Notes: generated by a model not told the origin, from the letters alone. A DNA stretch of 64,000 nt from Aquitalea magnusonii (GCF_003202035.1 NZ_QJKC01000006.1:62001-126000); one strand, 5' to 3'. Shown: positions 38,165-46,169, counted from the stretch's first letter. Numbers and translations: made by a program.

Positions 38165-38199
38165 GCTGGTGCAGGAATGAGCTGGCGCAGGAATGAGAT
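38158..38199 (+). repeat. Tandem 16-bp repeat at the end of the Anbu gene
   Basis: GGAATGAGCTGGTGCA (38158-38173) is repeated at 38174-38189 with one change (T to C), and a third partial GGAATGAG follows at 38190. The first copy carries the Anbu stop codon, so the gene end seems to have been duplicated in tandem. Confidence 0.8.
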
Positions 38200-38259
38200 T
38201 GGTCAGCCGCATGGCCGATCGGCGATAATGCGCCATTGCCACTGAAAGATGCCCGCAGA

Positions 38260-38883
38260 ATGAAACACGCACCGCTGACCGATAACGATTACCAGCGCCT
38301 GTCCGCTACCCTGCAACGCTTCCAGCGCCTGCAGTGCATGAATCTGGAAAAACTGGATGGCTTCTTCACCGCCCTGCTGTGCGGGCCGGAAGCCATCAAG
38401 CCCACCGAATGCCTGCCGCTGATTCTGGGCGAGGCCTTCGATGACGAACAAGCCTTCCGCAGCGAAAAGGATCTGGAAAAATTTGTCGGCCTGCTGATGG
38501 GCCACTGGCTGGACATCGCCCACACCCTGCAACAGGGGGCAGACTTCCAACCCTGGCTGGATGCCGATGAACAAGGCGTGGTACACGGCAATGACTGGGC
38601 CGAAGGCTTTGTCGAAGGCATGCAGTTGCAGCAGGATGACTGGAACCTGCTGTTTGACGATGCCGAGCATGCCGGCGCGCTGGAAGCCATCATGGCACTG
38701 GCTTTCGAACGCCACCCCGATCCGGAAATGCGCCCCTACATCGACAACAGCGACAGTAGCCAGCGCGAACAATGGCTGGCCGCCATTTCGCCGGCCGTGC
38801 AGGAAATCTACCAGTTCTTTGCCACCATCCGTGCCCAGATGGAAGCCGAGCTGGAGCAGGACGAGGCAGACGAGCAACGCTAG
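38260..38883 (+). CDS. YecA/UPF0149-family protein
   Basis: 207 aa of the YgfB/YecA family, function unclear. The start MKHAPLTDNDYQRLSATLQR and the block LDGFFTALLCGPEAIKPTE are typical, as are HGNDWAEGFVEGMQL and LFDDAEHAGALEAIMALAFE. It lacks the C-terminal SEC-C zinc motif often found in longer members; the end is acidic instead (EAELEQDEADEQR). The ATG at 38260 was preferred over an upstream TTG (38236) on family start. Confidence 0.85.
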   Translation: MKHAPLTDNDYQRLSATLQRFQRLQCMNLEKLDGFFTALLCGPEAIKPTECLPLILGEAFDDEQAFRSEKDLEKFVGLLMGHWLDIAHTLQQGADFQPWLDADEQGVVHGNDWAEGFVEGMQLQQDDWNLLFDDAEHAGALEAIMALAFERHPDPEMRPYIDNSDSSQREQWLAAISPAVQEIYQFFATIRAQMEAELEQDEADEQR

Positions 38884-39029
38884 GCGCAGCCCGCTGCAGC
38901 ATTGTCAACTGTACGGCCAGACAGCAAACGGCTTTGATTTGCAGTAGACTCAACAGATCAACTGCTTCACTTCCCTTACCCCACCGCGCTGACCAGCCTG
39001 CTCTTGTTGGCGTGCCGGACCTCTGCGCC

Positions 39030-40085
39030 ATGTTGACCACGCTGCCGCACCTGCCAGCCAGGTGGCTGTTGATGCTTTTGCTGGGCCTGGGCTGGAGCCC
39101 CGCCTCCCCGGCCCGCGACATGGGCAACTGGTGCTCACCCCAGCCCGGACTAGCCGCTGCCATTTCTCTGCAACAGCGCGCCATCCGCCAGCTGGACATC
39201 CCGCCGTCACCACTGGCCCACATCCACACCGAAGGCAGCCTGCCGCATCAGGGCATCTTCGACCAGAGCGTCAAGGCCAAGCGGGACTGGGTGCACATGC
39301 GTGACTTTGCCCTTGCCTGGCAGGCCAGCGCCGACCCACGCCTGCTGGCCGCCCTGGCCCGCTCCCTGGATGCCTGGACGGCCAGCTACCAGATCTCCTT
39401 CAACCCCATCGACGAAACCGACCTCGACGCGCTGATCGACAGCTACGCCATCACGGCTGGCAGCCTGCCGGCCAGCACCCGGCAGCAAACCGCCGCCTTC
39501 CTGCGCACCATGGCCAGCGGCTACATCCAGCGTATCCGCCAGGCCAAAACACCGCTCAGTGGCACTTTCATCAATAACTGGAACAGCCATCGCCTCAAGC
39601 TGATCACCCTCAGTGCCGTGGCCCTGCAGGATGAGGCCATGCTGAAAACCGCCGGCGAGCTGTATCTGCAGCATATCGCCAACAATATCAGCGCCCAGGG
39701 CGAAACCTGGGACTTCCAGGAAAGAGACGCCCTGCACTACGTCACCTACGACCTGGAACCGCTGGTACGCGCTGCCATTGCCGCCCGCCAGGCCGGCGAA
39801 CAGTGGCTGGAACGCAAAGGCCGCCAGGGTGGCAGCCTGCAGCAGGCGCTGGACTGGCTGCGCCCCTATGCCGAGGGCACACTGCAGCACCAGGAGTTCG
39901 TCAACTCGCGCGTGCGCTTCGACTATGTACGGCGCGAAGCCGGCCTGCCCGGCTTTTCCGGTAGCTGGCAGCCGGCCACCAGCCACTATCTGTATGCCCT
40001 GGCAGCCCGCCTGTCACCCGCCTACCGTACGCCGACGCTGACCGGCGCGGCCATCCCGGACTGGATTGCACAATGCTGGCCATAG
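39030..40085 (+). CDS. Secreted alginate-lyase-family protein
   Basis: 351 aa with a signal peptide (~1-29, hydrophobic LLMLLLGLGWSPASPA). The remainder resembles the alginate lyase (AlgL-like, alpha/alpha-toroid) family: MRDFALAWQASADPRLLAAL, then TFINNWNSHRLKLITLSAVAL, where NN-W and H are catalytic-site-like, and DFQERDALHYVTYDLEPLV. Members degrade or trim uronate polymers in the periplasm. The actual substrate is unknown and no alginate genes are nearby. A GTG at 39012 is an alternative start. Confidence 0.75.
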   Translation: MLTTLPHLPARWLLMLLLGLGWSPASPARDMGNWCSPQPGLAAAISLQQRAIRQLDIPPSPLAHIHTEGSLPHQGIFDQSVKAKRDWVHMRDFALAWQASADPRLLAALARSLDAWTASYQISFNPIDETDLDALIDSYAITAGSLPASTRQQTAAFLRTMASGYIQRIRQAKTPLSGTFINNWNSHRLKLITLSAVALQDEAMLKTAGELYLQHIANNISAQGETWDFQERDALHYVTYDLEPLVRAAIAARQAGEQWLERKGRQGGSLQQALDWLRPYAEGTLQHQEFVNSRVRFDYVRREAGLPGFSGSWQPATSHYLYALAARLSPAYRTPTLTGAAIPDWIAQCWP

Positions 40086-40094
40086 GCAGAAAAC

Positions 40095-40108
40095 GATGAC
40101 ATGTCATC
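40095..40108. promoter_or_regulatory. 14-bp perfect palindrome upstream of uppP
   Basis: GATGACATGTCATC is a perfect dyad lying 62 bp before the uppP start, in the 85-bp gap after the alginate-lyase-like gene. It has the size of a dimeric regulator's operator. No regulator gene next to it can be linked. Confidence 0.4.
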
Positions 40109-40170
40109 AAATTGCCATCATATCGTGCTAAAACGCTGCTTTTCTTACTTATCCGTCACCGGTCCACACC

Positions 40171-40998
40171 ATGAATCCGATTGAAGCCCTACTGTTTGCC
40201 GTCATCCAAGGCATCAGCGAACTGTTCCCCATCAGCAGCCTGGGACATGGCATCCTGATTCCGGACTGGCTGCACTGGTCGCTCAACCGCAGCCATCCGG
40301 ATTTTCTGCCCTTCATGGTGATGCTGCATCTGGGGACGGCCATTGCCCTGCTGCTGTACTTCCACCGTGACTGGCAGCAACTGATCGGCGGCTTTCTGCG
40401 TGCGCGCGGCCGGGCGGACAATGCCGAGGCCAGGCTGATGTGGCGGCTGATTGCCGGTACCATCCCGGCCGGCCTGATCGGCCTGCTGCTGGAAAAGCAG
40501 TTGCGCGTACTGTTCAGCAGCGCCACCGCCGTGCTGGTTTTCCTGGCATTGAACGGTCTGTTACTGCTGTGGGGCGAGCGACTGGGCAAACGCCAGCCGC
40601 ACAAGGACCTGGACCAGCTGACGATACTGGGGGCCATCAAGATCGGCAGCGGCCAGGCGCTGGCGCTGCTGCCCGGCATTTCCCGCTCGGGGGTCACCCT
40701 GCTCAGCGGTCTGGCCCATGGGCTGGATCATGCCTCGGCGGCGCGCTTTTCCTTTTTGCTGGCAACCCCCATCATCGCGGCGGCCGGCGTGCTGGAGATT
40801 CCCAAGCTGGCCCATGCCGGCCATGCCCAGCCCTGGGGACTGCTGCTGGCCTGCGGCGCGCTCGCCGGTTTGTGCGCCTATGCCAGCACCTGGTTTCTGA
40901 TGCGCTATTTCAAGAAAACCGAAATCGAATCACTGCGTCCATTCGGCCTGTACTGCCTGGCGCTGGGCATTGGCGGCCTGCTGATGAAATTTATTTAA
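40171..40998 (+). CDS. uppP: Undecaprenyl-diphosphatase UppP/BacA (variant subfamily)
   Basis: 275 aa inner-membrane enzyme that makes undecaprenyl phosphate, the lipid carrier for cell-wall synthesis. Eight or so hydrophobic helices. The first active-site block reads VIQGISELFPISSLGHG where most family members have QGLTEFLPISSSGH; the second, LLPGISRSGVTLLSGL, is standard. The SSLGH form marks a distinct subfamily, perhaps a second, specialised UppP. A weak Shine-Dalgarno precedes the ATG. Confidence 0.88.
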   Translation: MNPIEALLFAVIQGISELFPISSLGHGILIPDWLHWSLNRSHPDFLPFMVMLHLGTAIALLLYFHRDWQQLIGGFLRARGRADNAEARLMWRLIAGTIPAGLIGLLLEKQLRVLFSSATAVLVFLALNGLLLLWGERLGKRQPHKDLDQLTILGAIKIGSGQALALLPGISRSGVTLLSGLAHGLDHASAARFSFLLATPIIAAAGVLEIPKLAHAGHAQPWGLLLACGALAGLCAYASTWFLMRYFKKTEIESLRPFGLYCLALGIGGLLMKFI

Positions 40999-41025
40999 TT
41001 TAAACTGTTGAAAGTTTAAATTAAA
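40994..41025. repeat. AT-only 12-bp inverted repeat at the uppP stop
   Basis: TTTAATTTAAAC (40994-41005) and GTTTAAATTAAA (41014-41025) are a perfect inverted repeat around an 8-nt loop, and it contains the uppP stop codon. It is very AT-rich in a GC-rich region and is followed by TAAAGCG without a proper U-tract. It may be an H-NS-type binding site or a weak terminator. Confidence 0.6.
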
Positions 41026-41136
41026 AAAATAAAGCGACTTTGGTATGATTGACGTTTATTTAACTGCCATCTGACATAAAGAAGCATTGACTGTTTGTTC
41101 CTGCCAGTTCCTTCAATTAGAATAGATTGCAGAAAA

Positions 41137-41156
41137 GGGCCGCCATTTTGCGGCCC
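41137..41156. other. GC-rich hairpin before the Nudix gene
   Basis: GGGCCGC (41137-41143) and GCGGCCC (41150-41156) form a perfect stem with loop CATTTT. On the minus strand it is followed by TTTTCT, like an intrinsic terminator, although no minus-strand gene ends here. On the plus strand it lies 20 nt before the Nudix ATG in the 5' leader. Confidence 0.5.
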
Positions 41157-41176
41157 GTATCTGTTAATAGAGACGA

Positions 41177-41650
41177 ATGAGAACTTTGGACGACAAAAAA
41201 CCGGATCAACGGCTGCCGGCTGATCTGGCAAGACGCGCTACCGCCATCATCGAGCTGCCGGATGGCGTGCTGGTCACGGCAGCACGCGGCGGTCGCTACA
41301 ATCTGCCGGGCGGCAAGGCCAGCCGGGGCGAGCTGCGCTCCCAGGCCCTGATTCGCGAAATCCGCGAAGAAACCGGCCTGCGCATCAATTCCATGCTCTA
41401 CCTGTTTGACCACATCACCCCGCATAACGCCCACAAGGTTTACCTGTGCATTGCCCAGGGCCAACCCAAGCCGCAAGGGGAAATCGAACGCATTGCCCTG
41501 GTCTCCTCTCCGGATACCGATGTCGACCTGTTTGTCGAGGGCCGAGCCATCCTGCGGCGCTATGCACGGCTGCGCGGCGAGGAAACCGCCAAGGGTCAGG
41601 CGCTGCGTGCCATCCTGGGGCTGGCGCGTTACATCGCCAAGGTAGACTGA
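41177..41650 (+). CDS. Nudix hydrolase
   Basis: 157 aa with a complete Nudix box: GKASRGELRSQALIREIREE followed by TGL (G-x5-E-x7-REIREETGL, around residues 46-68). Nudix enzymes hydrolyse nucleoside-diphosphate-linked compounds; the substrate cannot be told. LPDGVLVTAARGGRYNLPGG precedes the box as usual. The next gene starts 8 nt after its stop. Confidence 0.9.
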   Translation: MRTLDDKKPDQRLPADLARRATAIIELPDGVLVTAARGGRYNLPGGKASRGELRSQALIREIREETGLRINSMLYLFDHITPHNAHKVYLCIAQGQPKPQGEIERIALVSSPDTDVDLFVEGRAILRRYARLRGEETAKGQALRAILGLARYIAKVD

Positions 41651-41658
41651 ACCGGACC

Positions 41659-42012
41659 ATGCCAGCCAGCGCCCCCGTCTGGCTGACGCTGGACGAATTC
41701 GACTTCCATCACCGCCTGCCGGCACTGCCCGGCAACACACTGGTGCTGTTCGGCCAGCCGGGCTGTTCCGCCTGTCGCAGCTGGCGGCAAGCCTTGAGCC
41801 AGTGGCAGCCGCCTGCGCTGCAACAACTGGCCTATGTCGATGTGCAGCAATCCATGGCACTGGCACACCAGTTCGACATCTTCCACCTGCCCACCTTGCT
41901 GCTGTTTGTCGATGGCCAGTATCACGGCCAGCTGCACAGCCCCTTGCAGGCCCAGGCCCTCAAGCAGGCACTGGACGCCCTGCTGGCCACTGCGGCAGAA
42001 GAAGAGCCCTGA
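41659..42012 (+). CDS. Thioredoxin-like protein with CSAC motif
   Basis: 117 aa of the thioredoxin fold. LVLFGQPGCSACRSWRQAL carries a CxxC (CSAC) active site, and the cis-Pro loop is FDIFHLPTLLLFVDGQY. No signal peptide, so cytoplasmic. ATG at 41659. It probably shares a transcript with the Nudix gene and ends at a strong terminator. Confidence 0.82.
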   Translation: MPASAPVWLTLDEFDFHHRLPALPGNTLVLFGQPGCSACRSWRQALSQWQPPALQQLAYVDVQQSMALAHQFDIFHLPTLLLFVDGQYHGQLHSPLQAQALKQALDALLATAAEEEP

Positions 42013-42072
42013 CACCCCACCGCACCACGCGCTCCAGAGCACTTCAGCCCCTGCCCATCTAGCCTTGCCACG

Positions 42073-42104
42073 CAACAAGGGCAGCCCGCGGGCTGCCCTT
42101 GTTG
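42073..42104. terminator. Bidirectional terminator, 32-bp perfect palindrome
   Basis: CAACAAGGGCAGCCCG and its exact reverse complement abut at 42073-42104, a fully perfect 32-bp dyad. It lies between the thioredoxin-like gene (plus) and the membrane-protein gene (minus), 60 and 27 nt from their stops, and is placed to terminate both. The tail TTGTTGTTAC on the plus strand is a weak U-tract. Confidence 0.8.
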
Positions 42105-42130
42105 TTACTGCCCACCGGCCAGGCCGGGGT

Positions 42131-42733
42131 TTACAGATCGCTCTTGCCGCCGTCGACCGGGGCATCGGCAGCCGGCGCGGTCGCCTCGCTCACCGAGCTG
42201 AGCATGTCCTGCGGAATGGTGACCCAGCCCAGCGATGCAGACAGCTGCAAACACATGGCCAGGGTCAGCATGGCCACCGGGGCAAACAGCATCACCCCCA
42301 ACAGCACACGCACCCGGCCCACCCCGGACACCACCGCCAGGCCATTCACCAGCAGGGCGATGGTCAGCAGCGACAGTGCCAGGTCAGCCCCCAGCGCAGC
42401 ATCGTCCGGCAGCCAGCTGGTCAGCGGCTCGAAAAACTGCAGGCTGTTGCACAGTACGATCAGCCCGAACAGCGAAGCCGTGGGCTGCCATTTGGCCAGC
42501 CGCAGCCAGATGGTCATGAACTGGGTGAACAGCAGCGTTTCCAGCCAGGTGAACAGCAGCATGAAACCCATGCGCCCGGCAATATCATTGCCCAGCTCCG
42601 CGGTGCCACCGCTGGCCACCAGCCCCAGCACGGTCAGCAGCAGGGCTGCCAACCAGCGTGGATACTGGTATTGCTCCAGCGGGCCGACCCGGAAGCGCAG
42701 CAGGCCGATGAAATCATCAATCAGACGATGCAT
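42131..42733 (-). CDS. Multi-pass membrane protein of unknown function
   Basis: 200 aa. About four hydrophobic segments (~27-42, ~52-72, ~82-102, ~118-155). No family recognised for certain; RFRVGPLEQYQYPRWLAALLLTVLG at the N-terminus resembles Yip1-like or DUF-type small membrane proteins. An acidic, Ala-rich tail follows residue ~180. It lies 9 nt after the purU stop on the same strand and is probably co-transcribed. Confidence 0.7.
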   Translation of the reverse strand: MHRLIDDFIGLLRFRVGPLEQYQYPRWLAALLLTVLGLVASGGTAELGNDIAGRMGFMLLFTWLETLLFTQFMTIWLRLAKWQPTASLFGLIVLCNSLQFFEPLTSWLPDDAALGADLALSLLTIALLVNGLAVVSGVGRVRVLLGVMLFAPVAMLTLAMCLQLSASLGWVTIPQDMLSSVSEATAPAADAPVDGGKSDL

Positions 42734-42742
42734 GGTGCCGGC

Positions 42743-43606
42743 TCAGTCGAAAACGACGGTTTTGTTGGAGTAGGACAGGATGCGGTCGTCCACATGCCAG
42801 CGCACGGCGCGCGACAACACCACTTTTTCCAGGTCGCGGCCTTTCTGGATCAGGTCTTCCACATCGTCACGGTGCGAAATGCGCGTCACTTCCTGCTCGA
42901 TGATCGGACCTTCGTCCAGATCCTCTGTCACATAGTGACTGGTGGCCCCAATCAGCTTCACGCCACGGGCAAAGGCACGGTGGTAAGGCTTGGCACCATC
43001 AAATGCCGGCAGGAAGCTGTGGTGGATATTGATGACACGGTCCGGGTAGCGCTTGACGAACTCGCCGGACAGCACCTGCATGTAACGCGCCAGCACGATG
43101 AAATCGACACCGGCCTCTTCCAGCAGGCGGAACTGCTCGGCCTCGGCCTCGGCCTTGTTGTCACGCGTCACCGGCACCACATGGAAGGGGATGCCATTGA
43201 ATTCCACCAGACGGCGGCAATCCTCGTGATTGGAGATCACCAGCGGAATATCGCAGTTCAGCTCACCAATACGCCAGCGGTGCAAGAGATCCACCAGGCA
43301 GTGCTCGTACTTGGACACGAAAATGGCCATGCGCGGCTTGCGGCTGGACAGCGACACCTTCCAGGTCATGTTGTGCTCGGCGGCAATCGGCTGGAAAGCC
43401 GCGGCAAATGCATCCATCGGCAGGGTAAAGCCATCCAGCTCCCACTGGATGCGCATCAGGAACAGGTTTTCGCTGGTGTCCTGATGCTGGTCGGCATGCA
43501 TGATGTTGGCGTTATAGGTCATCAGGAAATTGGCCAGGGCCGCTACCAGGCCCTTCTTGTCCGGAGCGCTGATCAGCAGCGTGGCCGATTGTCGGGTATT
43601 GCTCAT
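42743..43606 (-). CDS. purU: Formyltetrahydrofolate deformylase
   Basis: PurU hydrolyses 10-formyl-THF to formate and THF, balancing the one-carbon pool and supplying formate for PurT. 287 aa. The N-terminal ACT domain (SATLLISAPDKKGLVAALAN) is followed by a formyltransferase-like domain with FVSKYEHCLVDLLHRW, ISNHEDCRRLV, INIHHSFLPAFDGAKPY, GATSHYVTEDLDEGPIIEQ. These include the catalytic Asn/His/Asp region. The start (MSNTRQSATLL) fits the family; exact position may be off by a base. Confidence 0.95.
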   Translation of the reverse strand: MSNTRQSATLLISAPDKKGLVAALANFLMTYNANIMHADQHQDTSENLFLMRIQWELDGFTLPMDAFAAAFQPIAAEHNMTWKVSLSSRKPRMAIFVSKYEHCLVDLLHRWRIGELNCDIPLVISNHEDCRRLVEFNGIPFHVVPVTRDNKAEAEAEQFRLLEEAGVDFIVLARYMQVLSGEFVKRYPDRVINIHHSFLPAFDGAKPYHRAFARGVKLIGATSHYVTEDLDEGPIIEQEVTRISHRDDVEDLIQKGRDLEKVVLSRAVRWHVDDRILSYSNKTVVFD

Positions 43607-43758
43607 TATCCAGTCTCTTTTCTTTACATAATCAACGGCGGCCAACTGGCCACCACTTGCAAATACGGTTGGTCCGCGCTGCCCGCAAAATGACAAACGC
43701 CACATGCCGCAGGGAAACTGCCCCTGCCGCCTGTGGCGCTGCTTGCCGGTAAACGGGA

Positions 43759-44610
43759 TCAGGCGTTCAGATTGGCCGAATCCAGCGTATTCTGCAACAG
43801 CGTTGCCACGGTCATCGGACCCACACCACCCGGCACCGGGGTGATGAAGCTGGCGCGTTCGGCGGCTGCGGCGAATTCCACATCCCCCACCAGCTTGCCG
43901 GTGTCCAGGCGATTGATGCCCACATCGATCACCACCGCGCCCGGCTTGATCCATTCGCCCTTGATAAAGCCGGGCATGCCCACGGCAGCCACCACGATGT
44001 CCGCCTCGCCCACTTCACGCGCCAGGTCCTGCGTGGCACTGTGGCAAACCGTCACCGTGGCGCGGGCCAGCAGCATTTCCAGCGCCTGCGGGCGACCGAC
44101 GATATTGGATGCACCCACGATCACCGCCTTCTTGCCCTTGGGATCGATGCCATATTCTTCCAGCAGCGTCATCACGCCACGCGGCGTGCAGGGACGCAGC
44201 AGCGGCATCTTGATGGCCAGACGGCCCATATTATAGGGATGGAAGCCGTCGACATCCTTTTTCGGATCGATGCGCTCGATCACCGCTTGCGGGTCGATCT
44301 GCTTGGGCAGCGGCAACTGCACCAGGATACCGTCTACCGTGGCGTCGGCATTCAGGGTATCGATAATGTCCAGCAGCTGCTGCTGGCTGGTTTCCGCCGG
44401 CAGATCATAAGCCACCGAGCGGATGCCGGCCTTTTCGCAGGAGCGCTTCTTGCTGCCTACATAAACGCTGGAAGCAGGATCGTTGCCCACCAGGATCACC
44501 GCCAGGGCCGGTGCCCGCTTGCCTGCCGCCACCCGGGCCTGCACGCCCTCGCCAACCTTGGCGATGAGTTGTTCTGCTACTGCCTTACCATCAATGAGTT
44601 GCGCTGCCAT
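43759..44610 (-). CDS. folD: Methylene-THF dehydrogenase/cyclohydrolase
   Basis: FolD converts 5,10-methylene-THF to 10-formyl-THF (NADP+). 283 aa starting [19 protein letters not shown]. Conserved: [17 protein letters not shown] (catalytic Lys), [42 protein letters not shown], and [15 protein letters not shown]. It stands upstream of purU, another one-carbon gene on the same strand, but the 152-nt gap leaves open whether they share a transcript. The ATG at 44610 is the family start; an open frame to 44712 is not conserved. Confidence 0.97.
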   Translation of the reverse strand: MAAQLIDGKAVAEQLIAKVGEGVQARVAAGKRAPALAVILVGNDPASSVYVGSKKRSCEKAGIRSVAYDLPAETSQQQLLDIIDTLNADATVDGILVQLPLPKQIDPQAVIERIDPKKDVDGFHPYNMGRLAIKMPLLRPCTPRGVMTLLEEYGIDPKGKKAVIVGASNIVGRPQALEMLLARATVTVCHSATQDLAREVGEADIVVAAVGMPGFIKGEWIKPGAVVIDVGINRLDTGKLVGDVEFAAAAERASFITPVPGGVGPMTVATLLQNTLDSANLNA

Positions 44611-44871
44611 GCCTGATTCCGTATGGAACTTGAAAAGAGGCGGCAATTTTCTCATTTTTTGGATTTTTACGAAACCACAAAAATACATTAGGAATAATTT
44701 CACGTAAAGCAAAATTCACAAAATAAGCATCTATATATCATGTAGTTACTTGCCGGCCCGTGACAGCCGGCTGGCGCACCCGGCCAAGGACCGCCCGCAG
44801 CACGGCAAAAAAAATTGCAACACAGTGTTGACAGCTTCAAGCCCAATCCGTATATTTGCGTTCTCTGTCGT
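44611..44871. other. 261-bp divergent region between folD and the tRNA operon
   Basis: No gene. The folD-proximal half (44630-44750) is AT-rich and should hold the folD promoter, which I could not place with confidence. The tRNA-proximal half holds the promoter at 44828-44856. Confidence 0.5.
44828..44856 (+). promoter_or_regulatory. Sigma-70 promoter of the tRNA operon
   Basis: TTGACA (44828-44833), exactly 17 nt, then TATATT (44851-44856), a near-perfect promoter placed so that the transcript starts about 9 nt before the first tRNA. Confidence 0.85.
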
Positions 44872-44948
44872 CGGGGCGTAGCGCAGCCTGGTAGCGCACC
44901 TGATTTGGGATCAGGGGGTCGCGAGTTCGAATCCCGCCGCCCCGACCA
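44872..44948 (+). tRNA. tRNA-Pro (anticodon TGG)
   Basis: 77 nt. Acceptor CGGGGCG pairs with CGCCCCG, followed by encoded ACCA; anticodon loop ...TTTGGGA... gives TGG; T-loop GTTCGAATC present. First of four tRNAs in one operon. Confidence 0.97.
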
Positions 44949-44967
44949 GACAAAGCCCGATATGTGA

Positions 44968-45044
44968 GTGCCCGTAGCTCAACCGGATAGAGCACCGGCC
45001 TTCTAAGCCGGGGGTTACAGGTTCGATTCCTGTCGGGCGCACCA
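44968..45044 (+). tRNA. tRNA-Arg (anticodon TCT)
   Basis: 77 nt. Acceptor GTGCCCG/CGGGCGC (one T-G pair) then ACCA. Anticodon stem CCGGC/GCCGG around CTTCTAA gives TCT, reading AGA/AGG. T-loop GTTCGATTC. 19 nt after tRNA-Pro. Confidence 0.97.
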
Positions 45045-45078
45045 GTAACCGAAGTTGTTGTAGAATGCAGTACCCTGT

Positions 45079-45155
45079 GGTGGATGTAGCTCAGTTGGTA
45101 GAGTCCAGGATTGTGATTCCTGTTGTCGTGGGTTCGAGCCCCATCATCCACCCCA
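45079..45155 (+). tRNA. tRNA-His (anticodon GTG), copy 1
   Basis: 77 nt including the extra 5' G (G-1) opposite C73 that marks tRNA-His. Anticodon loop TTGTGAT gives GTG; T-loop GTTCGAGCC; ends CCCCA with encoded CCA. Confidence 0.97.
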
Positions 45156-45203
45156 CCCTATTCAGACAGTCAGCCCCGCGCTGATGTGTCGCACCGCTTC
45201 AGC

Positions 45204-45280
45204 GGTGGATGTAGCTCAGTTGGTAGAGTCCAGGATTGTGATTCCTGTTGTCGTGGGTTCGAGCCCCATCATCCACCCCA
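45204..45280 (+). tRNA. tRNA-His (anticodon GTG), copy 2
   Basis: 77 nt, identical in sequence to copy 1 as far as I can compare, 48 nt downstream. Also carries G-1 and an encoded CCA. It is followed by a strong terminator. Confidence 0.97.
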
Positions 45281-45287
45281 GTCTGAT

Positions 45288-45320
45288 AAGAAAAACCCGG
45301 CTTCGGCCGGGTTTTTCTTT
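45288..45320 (+). terminator. Terminator of the tRNA operon
   Basis: AAGAAAAACCCGGC-TTCG-GCCGGGTTTTTCTT (45288-45319) is a 14-bp perfect stem with a UUCG tetraloop and a T-rich end. Confidence 0.95.
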
Positions 45321-45372
45321 TGTTTTCAGCAAAATCTTTCACATTTGCGACAAAAACCTACGCAATGTCCTC

Positions 45373-45400
45373 TTGTCTGACAGTACAAGCCCCGTATAAT
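45373..45400 (+). promoter_or_regulatory. Sigma-70 promoter of the GntR/FCD regulator
   Basis: TTGTCT (45373-45378), 16-nt spacer, TATAAT (45395-45400), a perfect -10 box. It lies 46 nt before the ATG. Confidence 0.7.
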
Positions 45401-45425
45401 CGAATACATTTGCATTTATCCGATT
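45398..45425. promoter_or_regulatory. Candidate operator overlapping the GntR promoter
   Basis: AATCGAAT (45398-45405) and ATCCGATT (45418-45425) form an inverted repeat (7 of 8 positions) over the -10 box and transcription start of the GntR gene. Position and dyad suggest self-repression by the downstream regulator. Confidence 0.45.
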
Positions 45426-45446
45426 GACTGACAGACACTAAAAACC

Positions 45447-46118
45447 ATGACTACCCTGCAGCCGATCAAGCGCCAGACGCTGACCAGTGCCGTGACCGAA
45501 TCGCTTCGCCAGCGCCTTCTCTCGGGAGAATTCGTCGACGGCCAGCAATTGCGCCAGGAAGCGCTATCCAATGAATACGGCGTCAGCCGGGTGCCGGTGC
45601 GCGAAGCACTGCGCCAGCTGGAGGCCGAAGGGCTGATCCAGATCATCGACCACAAGGGCGCCATCGTCTCCAAGCTATCGCTGGATGATGTGCTGGAACT
45701 GCTGGAAATCCGTGCCATGCTGGAAAGCTCGGTGCTCAAGGCGTCCATTCCCTGTCAGACCCCGGCCGACATCACGCTGGCCGAGCAGACCCTGCACGAA
45801 TTCGAAGTGGCCCTGCAAAAAAACGATGTCCGCCACTGGGGCGAACTCAACTCGCGCTTTCACCTGGCGCTGTATCGTGCCGCCAAGCGGCCCAATACCC
45901 TGGCGCTGATCGAGCAGCTGCACAACAAGACCGACCGCTACACCCGCATGCAGATCCTGTTTACCCGCACCATGGAGCGCGCCCACGAGGAGCACACCCG
46001 GCTGCTGGAACTGTGCAAGCAGGGAGCTGCCGAAGAAGCGGCCGAATTCATCCGCTTCCACATCCTGTCCGCCGGACATGCGCTGGAACATTATCTGCAA
46101 GGCCAGCAAGGCCACTGA
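45447..46118 (+). CDS. GntR-family regulator with FCD ligand domain
   Basis: 223 aa. The N-terminal winged helix (SLRQRLLSGEFVDGQQLRQE, then YGVSRVPVREALRQLEAEGL) is GntR type. The C-terminal all-helical FCD domain contains LNSRFHLALYRAA and EEHTRLLELC, with the His/Asp set (around H131, H179, H201) that usually binds a metal and an organic acid. Regulated genes are not evident: the gene stands alone between the tRNAs and a convergent LysR gene. Ligand unknown. Confidence 0.92.
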   Translation: MTTLQPIKRQTLTSAVTESLRQRLLSGEFVDGQQLRQEALSNEYGVSRVPVREALRQLEAEGLIQIIDHKGAIVSKLSLDDVLELLEIRAMLESSVLKASIPCQTPADITLAEQTLHEFEVALQKNDVRHWGELNSRFHLALYRAAKRPNTLALIEQLHNKTDRYTRMQILFTRTMERAHEEHTRLLELCKQGAAEEAAEFIRFHILSAGHALEHYLQGQQGH

Positions 46119-46142
46119 GCCGGCTGCGCACTCCCCGCCATG

Positions 46143-46169
46143 ACGACCAGCAATGCTGGTCGTTTTATT
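46143..46169. terminator. Terminator between gntR and lysR genes
   Basis: ACGACCAGC-AAT-GCTGGTCGT (46143-46163) is a perfect 9-bp stem followed by TTTATTT on the plus strand. It ends the GntR gene and overlaps the end of the convergent LysR gene (stop at 46165), so it may act on both strands. Confidence 0.85.

Noticed and set aside
41834-43693. 619-codon plus-strand open frame across purU
   Set aside because: Antisense to purU and the adjacent membrane-protein gene, which carry clear family features.
45079-45280. Direct repeat or CRISPR-like unit
   Set aside because: The two identical units are full tRNA-His genes with G-1, GTG anticodon and CCA ends.
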